Source: Terriglobia bacterium (lineage in GTDB: Bacteria > Acidobacteriota > Terriglobia > Bryobacterales > UBA6623). Taken from it: 64,000 bases of DNA. The stretch spans positions 1 to 64,000 of the forward strand of contig VXRL01000081.1 in the NCBI GenBank assembly GCA_009838515.1. Reading direction: 5' to 3'. The position numbers and the translations under genes are program-made. The stretch's first letter is position 1; the number at the start of each line of letters is the position of its first letter. Below, piece after piece: positions 7,489 through 15,340 of the stretch. Under the pieces are notes generated by a model. That model saw nothing but the letters and a program-made list of their open reading frames with translations. It ran no database searches and had not been told where the DNA came from.

Positions 7489-9258
7489 TCAATCGCGCAG
7501 GTGGCGGTCGAACCAGTCCACTGCGGCTTGCACGTAGTCCGGGGCGTCCGGGATCTTGCCGGGAAACAGTGCTCCGTGTCCTCCGCCCGGAATGACCAGC
7601 ATCTCTACGGCGATGTCGGCGGCACGCATGCGAGCGGCGATGATTTCGGAGTGGCGGAGCGGCACCACGCCGTCGGCGTCGCCGTGGATGAGCAGCGTCG
7701 GCGGGTCGCCCGGCGATACGTGGTGGATCGGCGATGCATCCCGATATGCCTTGAACTGGGGCGAGCTTTTCGGGTCGCGCTCCAGGAGGCGCATCCCGAA
7801 GAGCGAACCGAAGGTGCCCTGGCCGTACTCGCCGTTGAGCATCACCAGATCCGTCGGGGGCGCCCACGGCACGATGGCCTGTAGCCGCGCGTTCTCGCGG
7901 TTGACAGGGTCGGGATCCTCTGGGTCGCCGATCGCGGAGAACACTCCCAGCATCAGAGTGAGATGGCCGCCGGACGATCCGCCGATACCGCCAATGCGCT
8001 CTGGGTCGATGTCCCAGCGGGCGGCGTGAAAGCGTACGAATCGCACCGCTCGCTCAACATCCTCGAGTTGGGCGGGATACTTGTTCAGCGGCGCCGTGCG
8101 GTGGTTCACCGCGAACACCGTGTATCCGGCCTCTACGAGTGGCCTGCCGAAGACCTCCACTTGGCGGCTGGCCTTCTGTTGCGGTGCGTTCGCTGCCAGC
8201 GGGGAGTGCCAGCCGCTCCCCGTGATATGCAGGATCCCGATTCCGTTCGGCCGGTCGGGGCGATATACGTCCATGAGCAACGCACCTCCGGAGACCATGC
8301 CGAACGGAACATCACGCTCGATGCTAGGGTCGTGCCGCAATGGCTTGGGCGGAGAGGCGTCCTTTTCCGCTTGGTTCGACAGCTGCCTCTGAAAGAAGCT
8401 CACCATCGCCCCCAAGAAGTCCGGAGGGTTGGTAGCGCCGGGAAAGCTCGCTCCGTGCCCGCCGCCTTCGATCAGGACCAGCTCAGCTTCGATTCCGATC
8501 GTCTCGAGCCGCGCAAGGAACTCCTCGGACTGACCGTGCGGCACCCGGTCATCGGCTGTTCCGTGCATCAGTAAGAACGGCGGGTCGTCGGGCGACACGT
8601 GTGCAGCAGGAGAGGCTGCCCAATAGGTGCGGTGCTCCTTAGTAGACGGCGCGTCGCGCGCCCCTAGGCGCATCCCCAAAAGCGACGAGACCGATCCGCT
8701 CGAAAAGCGTCCCTGAACGAGTGTCAGATCAAACGGGGCCGCTCTGGCGAAGACGGCTTGCAACTTCGCGCTCACGCGCTCGACCGGATCGGGACTGGCT
8801 GGTTCGCCGCCCCCGTCCAGCACGCCCAGCATGCTGATTAGGTGCCCTCCGGAAGAACCGCCCACGCCGCCGATGCGAATGGGATCGATGCCGAAGCGAT
8901 CCGCGTTGTGGCGCACGAATCGCACCGCTCTCTGGGCGTCCTCGATGGGTGCCGGATAAGAGTAGCGCGGGGCAGCGCGGTGATTGATGACAAAGACGGT
9001 GAAGCCCGCCTCCGTCAGGGGCGGAACGTACAGCTTCGCAAAGCCCGAGGCCTTCAATGGTGCCGCATCGTACGTCAGCGGCGCGTGCCAGCCGCTGCCG
9101 GCGATGAAGACGATCCCGAACCCGTTTGAGCGTTCGGGGTAGTGAACGTCGAGCAGCATCGCCAGCCCGCCGCGCATGGCGTAAGCGACGTTTTCCTCGA
9201 CGCGAGCGTGCAGGCAAGAGACGCCAGCGACAAAGAGCAGCAACAAGCGGAGCCGCAT
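7489..9258 (-). CDS. Exported tandem alpha/beta hydrolase (two fused domains)
   Basis: A 589-residue protein with a signal peptide (residues 1-17) and two complete homologous alpha/beta-hydrolase domains of the BD-FAE/acetyl-xylan-esterase-like family. Domain 1 (about 20-290) has the nucleophile elbow GGVGGSSGGHL and ends with LIEGGGHGASFPG. Domain 2 (about 320-585) has GGIGGSSGGHL and VIPGGGHGALFPG. Both keep the Ser nucleophile, an Asp in the DDRVPHGQ/ADGVVPLRH region and the terminal His. The start at 9258 is preferred over the upstream frame because it begins the signal peptide. It probably removes acyl decorations from plant or algal glycans, although the substrate is inferred. The two domains are separated by a Lys/Pro-rich linker. 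Confidence 0.85.
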   Translation of the reverse strand: MRLRLLLLFVAGVSCLHARVEENVAYAMRGGLAMLLDVHYPERSNGFGIVFIAGSGWHAPLTYDAAPLKASGFAKLYVPPLTEAGFTVFVINHRAAPRYSYPAPIEDAQRAVRFVRHNADRFGIDPIRIGGVGGSSGGHLISMLGVLDGGGEPASPDPVERVSAKLQAVFARAAPFDLTLVQGRFSSGSVSSLLGMRLGARDAPSTKEHRTYWAASPAAHVSPDDPPFLLMHGTADDRVPHGQSEEFLARLETIGIEAELVLIEGGGHGASFPGATNPPDFLGAMVSFFQRQLSNQAEKDASPPKPLRHDPSIERDVPFGMVSGGALLMDVYRPDRPNGIGILHITGSGWHSPLAANAPQQKASRQVEVFGRPLVEAGYTVFAVNHRTAPLNKYPAQLEDVERAVRFVRFHAARWDIDPERIGGIGGSSGGHLTLMLGVFSAIGDPEDPDPVNRENARLQAIVPWAPPTDLVMLNGEYGQGTFGSLFGMRLLERDPKSSPQFKAYRDASPIHHVSPGDPPTLLIHGDADGVVPLRHSEIIAARMRAADIAVEMLVIPGGGHGALFPGKIPDAPDYVQAAVDWFDRHLRD

Positions 9259-9408
9259 GGTTGGAGTGAGTCTAGCGCATGCAAAGCCGGCATCTGCGTC
9301 GCGCAAACCCGCGCGAGCGCGCCACCGCAAGAGGGGGTGCCAGCGGCCGTGGAACTGCCGAGCTCCGCTTCCGCGGCGCGCTGAGCCGCAATCGGTCCCG
9401 GCCCGTTG

Positions 9409-12129
9409 TTAGAAATCGATCTGGAGCGTAAACCGGAAGGTGCGCCCGTCGTTGAGCGTGTTAGTGATGCGCCCGAAGCTGGGCGACGTCATGCTGGTAG
9501 TGGGGTCGGCGAATTGAGGGGTGTTGAAGAAGTTGACCGACTCCGCTCTCAAAGTGAGGCGATTCTCCCCGCTGACGGTCCAGCTGCGCGAGAGGCTGGC
9601 GTTGACGTTAGCGATCTTGCCCTTGCGGAAAGTGCGCAGTCCCAGATCGCCGGCCAAGTCCCCGACAGCTTGGTACGCGAACTTATCCCGGGAGAGGATC
9701 TGCCGCGAAGTATCGGGATCGCCAACGATTCGGCCCAGCAGTGACGGGTCGAGCAGGTGCGGGCGGTCGCCCATCGCGCCATCGACGTTCCCGAAGCCCG
9801 GCCCGTCCGATCCCGTTTGGACCGTGAACGGCGTGCCCGTCTTGAGCAGCGTCACCGTCGAAACCTCCCAGTTCCCGAAGATGCGGCCGGCCCAGTTCCG
9901 TCCGACCGGGGACTTGTAGACCGCGCGCAGCAGAAGGGCATGCGGCTGATCGAAGAAACTCAGCGACTTGACGTCTGAATGGATGTTGTTCGCGGTCTGG
10001 CTGACCGCCCGTCGGGCGTCGCCGCCGTTCATCGTGTTGGTATAGTCGCTGCCCAGATCGATCGACTTGCTGAACCAGTATGCGGCGTCGATCGTGAATC
10101 CCTTCAGGTTCCGCATCACAAAGGCAGCCCGGGCCGCGTCGAAATATGCCCGCGAGGCGTTGTGCAGCCGCAACACGTCGTTGTAACGGGAGTCTGGCCG
10201 CCGGACGTTGGTGGTGCGCACTGTGACCGGGACTTCCGCCGGGCGTTCCCCGCGATTGAGGAACCAGGCTTGGAATACTTTGTGGGTCCGGCTGCCGACA
10301 TAGCCCAGTTGCAGGTTCATCGTCCGCGACAGCCCGACCTCCCAGCTCAGGCTGTACTGGTGGCTGTAGGGTTCGACCAAGTTTTCAGCGATGTCGAACA
10401 GAGTCGACCGGGATCCAGGGGTCACGTTGGCAAAGGCCGCGCCGCTAATGATGTCCACCAGCTCTGGCCGCAACACCACGAGGCGCACGACGTTGGGGGC
10501 ATTGATGCGGTACTGACTGTAGGTGACAGGATAGATTTCGCCGTAGGAGATACCATAGGCGCCGCGCAAAGTTCCCATCCGGTCGCCGAGTCGATAGGCG
10601 AAGCCGAAACGCGGCGCGAAGTTGTTGCAGTCGCAGCCGTAAGGCAGGGTTTCAAACTCGTTCACCTCCTGAGGCGTGGTAACCATTTCGTAGCGCAGGC
10701 CCAGGCTCAGGGTCAGGTCGGGCAGGGGCTTCCATGTGTCCGCCACGTAGAACTGGCTGACCCACTGGCGGAAGCCGCGATGGAAGCTGCCCACGGTCTT
10801 GAGCAAGCGGGTGGGCTTGCCCAGCCGGAAGTTGGTGATCGCGTCGTTGCCGAAATTGTCCGAGAACTGCGTGTTCCCGCGAATCGCCTGCTGCTCCACG
10901 CCGTTGAGCTGGATGCGGCCAAGGTGGAACCCGGCCCTGAGGCTATGTCTGCCGGACTCCCGCGCGACCTGCCCTGCACCCCGGAACGTGTTCAACGCCC
11001 GGTCCACCGGGATGAGCGGCGAGGGGCCCTGCCCGTCGATAGCCCTGCCGACACCCACGGTCGGCCCGAAGTTGTTCGGTTCGGGGATCAGCAGCGAACC
11101 GATTCGGTCGAATCCAACCGAAAGGTTTGTCACAGTCCGTGCTGACCAGTCCTTTGTCCACGTCACGCGGGGGCGGTGGTTCTTGATCTCAGTGTCTGGG
11201 TTCGCGCCGCGCACGAACTGAAACGCATCCACGCTTTGCGATGTGAAGACGTAGCTGAAGCCAAGCTTTCCGTGCTCGGCCAAGCCTTGGTCAAGGCGCA
11301 GGTTTGCCGAGTCGGTATCGACCCGCTGGGGCGCGTTCGTGTTCAGCGCCCGCGGTGCGATGTCGGTCCGGTTCGGCAGCTCTGTTGGGTAAGCCTCTAG
11401 CAGCTGCTGGACGATCTGGCGGGTGGCGTCGTCGGTGCGTTCCCCGCTGGACGGGTCGATGAGCAGGGGCGTGCGCTCCTCGGGCAGCGGTACCAAGACG
11501 TTGCCGTTGACCTGCCCCCGAATCTTTTGCTGGGATGCATTGATCGTCAGCCGCGCCCCCTTCCATGCCGGCAGGCCGACGCGGAACCCGTAGCGGTTCT
11601 CGTTCGCGGGTTGGACATCCCCGACTTGGAAGAACGAGCGGGCCGAAAACGCGCTGTTGCCGTGGGTCCAAAAGACATTGCCGTGAATTGCCTGCCCGCG
11701 CGCGGGTGGCAGATGCAGGCCCGGTCGCGGACGCCGACCGTATTCGGCACCGTAGTAGTCGCGGCTTGGCTGGAAGTCCGTGACGATCGTGGCAGTCGCG
11801 CCCAAGCGGATGTTGAGCTCCTGCAGGGTGTTTGTATCGACCAAGTTGAACTGGACGTTCTCGTTGCGACGCGCTTCGCCGGAGCCCGTGTCCTCTTGGC
11901 CGAGCAAGTTCAAGTTGGTGCGCTGGGCAGCGGCCCCTCCGTCAGAGGAATCAGCGGCTTCGTCCGGGGCCGGATCCGAGCTGTCTTGCTCTGGCTCGGC
12001 CGCCGGATTCGGTGCCTCCTGGGCCGAATCCGCCGGGTCTTGACCTGCGGCCTTCGCCATCGGCCAAGCTGTAATACATGCAAGAGCGACTGCCGCACCT
12101 AGGCAGCGCTTCAATTCAATGCGGGCCAT
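9409..12129 (-). CDS. TonB-receptor-like outer-membrane barrel (paralogue A)
   Basis: A 906-residue outer-membrane protein. A Sec signal peptide (residues 1-27) is followed by an acidic Asp/Glu/Pro-rich segment (about 28-70). A short plug-like region follows (GEARRNENVQFNLVD, LNIRLGATATIV), then a long barrel of alternating strands ending in FRFTLQIDF, a BAM-type C-terminus. The overall architecture is that of acidobacterial TonB-dependent receptors, but the usual carboxypeptidase-regulatory domain is absent and no clear TonB box is visible. It is closely similar to the protein at 15341-18001 throughout its length. It is divergent from the propeller/PHP protein to its right, with which it probably forms a functional unit. 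The cargo is unknown. Confidence 0.75.
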   Translation of the reverse strand: MARIELKRCLGAAVALACITAWPMAKAAGQDPADSAQEAPNPAAEPEQDSSDPAPDEAADSSDGGAAAQRTNLNLLGQEDTGSGEARRNENVQFNLVDTNTLQELNIRLGATATIVTDFQPSRDYYGAEYGRRPRPGLHLPPARGQAIHGNVFWTHGNSAFSARSFFQVGDVQPANENRYGFRVGLPAWKGARLTINASQQKIRGQVNGNVLVPLPEERTPLLIDPSSGERTDDATRQIVQQLLEAYPTELPNRTDIAPRALNTNAPQRVDTDSANLRLDQGLAEHGKLGFSYVFTSQSVDAFQFVRGANPDTEIKNHRPRVTWTKDWSARTVTNLSVGFDRIGSLLIPEPNNFGPTVGVGRAIDGQGPSPLIPVDRALNTFRGAGQVARESGRHSLRAGFHLGRIQLNGVEQQAIRGNTQFSDNFGNDAITNFRLGKPTRLLKTVGSFHRGFRQWVSQFYVADTWKPLPDLTLSLGLRYEMVTTPQEVNEFETLPYGCDCNNFAPRFGFAYRLGDRMGTLRGAYGISYGEIYPVTYSQYRINAPNVVRLVVLRPELVDIISGAAFANVTPGSRSTLFDIAENLVEPYSHQYSLSWEVGLSRTMNLQLGYVGSRTHKVFQAWFLNRGERPAEVPVTVRTTNVRRPDSRYNDVLRLHNASRAYFDAARAAFVMRNLKGFTIDAAYWFSKSIDLGSDYTNTMNGGDARRAVSQTANNIHSDVKSLSFFDQPHALLLRAVYKSPVGRNWAGRIFGNWEVSTVTLLKTGTPFTVQTGSDGPGFGNVDGAMGDRPHLLDPSLLGRIVGDPDTSRQILSRDKFAYQAVGDLAGDLGLRTFRKGKIANVNASLSRSWTVSGENRLTLRAESVNFFNTPQFADPTTSMTSPSFGRITNTLNDGRTFRFTLQIDF

Positions 12130-12310
12130 GGAATCGGGATAGTTCCTCGCGCCCGCAGTCGAACTCGCCGGGAGCGCCTTCGATGTCTACTCTTCAATGA
12201 CGTATCCGACGTCGCGAAGGTATCCCTGCTGCGGGCCCGCGCGCTGGCGCCTGGGAGGGACACGCCGTCAAGGCGTCCGCTGGCGCTGGCGTCGACACAG
12301 CTCTCGGCCT

Positions 12311-14941
12311 ATGCGAGAAACTAGAGACCAGATGCTTGCAGCACTGCGTCAAACATTCTTGCAACTGCTGATCCTCGCGACCCTCCTCGCGATTGGCGGC
12401 GGTATGGCCGAGCTTGGATTCGGCCAAGCTCCGGCAGCCCCGGACACGGCGCGCGATGCGGGGCTCCCCGCCGAATCGCCGCCAGTGCGAAGGGCGTACC
12501 CGGCGGCCCTCACTGGCGGCAACTACATGCACAACTACTACCTGCCGCCTGTCGCGAGCACGCCTTGGCGGCCGTGTTTTTCGCCAGACGGCGAATGGAT
12601 CGCCTTCTCGATGTCCGGTTCGATCTGGAAGGTCCGTGTCGAGGGCGGCGACGCCTACGAGCTCACGGCCAACCCGACCTACGATTCGACTCCCGCATGG
12701 TCCCCTGACGGGCGCTGGATCGCGTACACCGCAGACCAGGGCTACCAGAGCGTGAACCTGCGCGTCCTGGACACGCTCACGGGGGAGAGTTCGTGGCTGA
12801 CCCAAGGTGACGACCTCAATCTCGACCCGGTGTGGTCCCCGGATGGCTCGGCATTGCTGTACGTGTCGACCGCGCCAGATGGCTGGTACCAGGTCTACTC
12901 GATGCCGGTCGAGAACGGCGTTCCAGGCCAGCCGCTCAGGTTGACCGAGGATCACGCCTACGCCAATGAGCGACTGTACTTCGGGTCTCACGACGTGCAC
13001 ATCCAACCGACGATCTCCCCGGATGGCAGCGCGATGATCCTAGTGTCCAACCGGGATATCCCGCTCGGCTCGGGGGCGTTGTGGCGCGCACCGATACGAC
13101 CCGATGCGATGTCCGCCGCAACGCGCATACTGCGCGAAGAAACCCTTTACCGCACTCGTCCCCAGTGGTCGCCGGACGGCGCGCGCATCCTCTACAGTTC
13201 CCACCGCGGAAGCCAATACAGTAATCTCTACGTGCTTCCGGTCGAGGGCGGCGAGCCCTACCAGTTGACGTTTGGCGACTGGGATCGGTTTGATCCTCGC
13301 TGGTCGCCAGATGGCGAGTGGATCACCTACGTTTCGAATCGCCGCGGACTGTCAGAGCTCCGGTTGCTGAAGACGTTTGGCGGCCAGGATCGGCAGGTCG
13401 AGATCCGCAGGCGGGTGTACCGCCGCCCGACCGGAAGCCTGCAGGTCCGGGTCAGGGAAGCGGAGTCCGGCCAGCTGACGGAGGCCAGAATCCAGTTGCG
13501 CGCGTCCGACGGCAAGGCGTACGCGCCGGCTGATGCCTTCCACAGGGTCGCGGCGCGCGCCCTGCACATGGACGCCTTTCACACCACCGGCGAGTTCTCG
13601 CTGGAGCTGCCGGTGGGGGAGGTGTCGCTGCTGGCCATGAAGGGTTTCGAGCGCTACCCGGTGCAGCAGACCGCTCAGATCGAATCGGGAGCCGTCACTT
13701 CGGTGACGATCGATCTCCAGCAATTCACGGACTTTGGCGCTCTGGGATGGTACAGCGGCAGCGACCACGTGCACATGAACTACGGCGGCAATCTGCACAA
13801 CACTCCCGAGAACCTACTCTTCATGGCCGCAGCCGAAGATCTGGACATGGTCGGCGAGAAGATCGCCAACAAGGACAACCGCATCCTCGACCACCACTAC
13901 TACCGGGGGCCTTTCGACGAACTGCGTTCGACGGAGGACCGGATCCTGTCTTGGGGGCAAGAGTACCGGCCGCCGTTCTACGGGCACATCAACTTCATCA
14001 ACCTCACGGAGCACCTGCTCTCTCCCTACACCACCGGCTACGAAGGCACCGCTATCGAGAGCCTGTATCCGAGCAACACCGACATCTTCCGCATGGCCCA
14101 GACGCAGGGCGCCGTGGGCGGCTACGTGCATCCCTATTCGGTCGACCCCGAATCGGTAGGCTATGCGGCGGCCCGCGGCTTTCCAGTCGACTTGGCCCTT
14201 GGCAGCTTTGCCTATCTCGAGGTGATGACCAGCGCGCGGCACGCCGAACATACGGCTGTGGTGTGGCACCGGGCCCTGAACTGCGGTTTCAAGGTCACGG
14301 CCTCGGGCGGAGAAGACTCGATCACGGACCTTCATCGCACTCCCCTCATCGGAGCGGCCCGCATGTACGCTTACCTCGGCGACAGGCTGGAGTGGGGTCG
14401 CTGGGTCGAGGCTGTCCGAGCGGGCCGCACCTTCGTGACGAACGGCCCTCTGCTCCAGTTGGCCATGGACGGGCACATTCCGGGCGGCGAAATCCAGCTG
14501 CCGGCCGAAGGCGGGAGCGTGGAGGTGGTGGCGCGCATGGATTCCGCTTTTCCAGCTGACAAGCTCGAGTTGATCCACAAGGGCGATGTCGCGGAACAGA
14601 TCCCGTTGGATGACGATGGCCTCTCTGGCAGGCTGCGCAAGCGGATCCAAGTCGAGGAGAGTGGGTGGTACACGCTGCGGGCATCGACCGCCGGTCCGGT
14701 GCTGCCGGTTGACGACAGCCGGTTGTATGCCGAGACCGGACCGATCTACGTGTACTGCGGCGACCAGCAGATCCGCACGCGTGATGATGCCGAATACTTC
14801 GTCCGATGGATCGATGACATCGCGCGGCAGGCCAGCGCCCATCCGGGGTGGCGTTCGGAGCGCGAGCGCGAGCACGTACTCGCACAGTTTGAGGCAGCGC
14901 GGGCAATCTTCATCCAGAGGGCGGAGGAAGCCTCGAGGTGA
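12311..14941 (+). CDS. Exported TolB-type propeller plus CehA/McbA-like (PHP) metalloprotein
   Basis: A protein of about 876 residues. The open frame begins at 12197; Mets at 12311 and 12332 both precede a signal peptide (LLILATLLAIGGG). Residues about 85-390 contain PD40/TolB propeller repeats, each with a WSPDGxW core (PCFSPDGEW, PAWSPDGRW, PVWSPDGSA, PQWSPDGAR, PRWSPDGEW). An immunoglobulin-like region follows. The C-terminal half is a CehA/McbA family metal-dependent PHP hydrolase with candidate ligands in SGSDHVHMNYGG, LDHHYYRG, YGHINF, GGYVHPYS and SGGEDS. The family contains phosphoesterase and carbamate-type hydrolases. The gene is flanked by two paralogous barrels, which suggests uptake and processing of one nutrient. 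The true substrate is unknown. Confidence 0.8.
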   Translation: MRETRDQMLAALRQTFLQLLILATLLAIGGGMAELGFGQAPAAPDTARDAGLPAESPPVRRAYPAALTGGNYMHNYYLPPVASTPWRPCFSPDGEWIAFSMSGSIWKVRVEGGDAYELTANPTYDSTPAWSPDGRWIAYTADQGYQSVNLRVLDTLTGESSWLTQGDDLNLDPVWSPDGSALLYVSTAPDGWYQVYSMPVENGVPGQPLRLTEDHAYANERLYFGSHDVHIQPTISPDGSAMILVSNRDIPLGSGALWRAPIRPDAMSAATRILREETLYRTRPQWSPDGARILYSSHRGSQYSNLYVLPVEGGEPYQLTFGDWDRFDPRWSPDGEWITYVSNRRGLSELRLLKTFGGQDRQVEIRRRVYRRPTGSLQVRVREAESGQLTEARIQLRASDGKAYAPADAFHRVAARALHMDAFHTTGEFSLELPVGEVSLLAMKGFERYPVQQTAQIESGAVTSVTIDLQQFTDFGALGWYSGSDHVHMNYGGNLHNTPENLLFMAAAEDLDMVGEKIANKDNRILDHHYYRGPFDELRSTEDRILSWGQEYRPPFYGHINFINLTEHLLSPYTTGYEGTAIESLYPSNTDIFRMAQTQGAVGGYVHPYSVDPESVGYAAARGFPVDLALGSFAYLEVMTSARHAEHTAVVWHRALNCGFKVTASGGEDSITDLHRTPLIGAARMYAYLGDRLEWGRWVEAVRAGRTFVTNGPLLQLAMDGHIPGGEIQLPAEGGSVEVVARMDSAFPADKLELIHKGDVAEQIPLDDDGLSGRLRKRIQVEESGWYTLRASTAGPVLPVDDSRLYAETGPIYVYCGDQQIRTRDDAEYFVRWIDDIARQASAHPGWRSEREREHVLAQFEAARAIFIQRAEEASR

Positions 14942-14959
14942 ATTCAGGCCGCCTGTCGA

Positions 14960-15257
14960 CGCGCCACCGCTCGCGATGGCTGGGCGTGATGGGCACCTAT
15001 GACCTGCCGTTCGGCTTCACGTTGACTGGCGCACTGCAGTACTTCCTAACCGATTTCGATCAGCCGAATGCGCTCTTCAGCCGGAGCCGCCGCACACCCG
15101 GCTGTGGTTCACCCGGGCCGCGCTGCACAACCGGAAGATCCAAGTCATGGGCTTCTCCCCCTCGCTTTCTGTCATCCGCGAGAATAGGTTCTCGAACCTC
15201 ACGCTCTACCGGTACCAGCGCTACCGCGCCGAAGGCGGAGTCGTGCAGGTGTTCTGA
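14960..15257 (+). pseudogene. Frameshifted C-terminal remnant of a Slam/DUF560-like barrel
   Basis: The gap after the propeller protein is not random. One frame encodes RWLGVMGTYDLPFGFTLTG then ALQYFLTDFDQPNALF, alternating beta-strand sequence. Near 15085-15095 the similarity moves to another frame, reading RLWFTRAALHNRKIQVMGF, then SPSLSVIRENRFSNLTLYRY and ending in Phe-stop at 15255-15257. The second part resembles the C-terminal strands of surface lipoprotein assembly modifier (DUF560) barrels, which carry a GFSPxLS...RxxSNxxLYxYxRxR pattern. No start codon or N-terminal TPR domain is present, so this looks like the decayed 3' end of a lost gene. Family assignment is from memory of the motif. 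Confidence 0.5.
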
Positions 15258-15340
15258 GGAACGTTGGTGGAGGCGGCTGACAGCTGCACTCTGACGACGC
15301 AGCTGACCCGGCTTTGGCGTTGGTAGCATGGGATTCCGCC

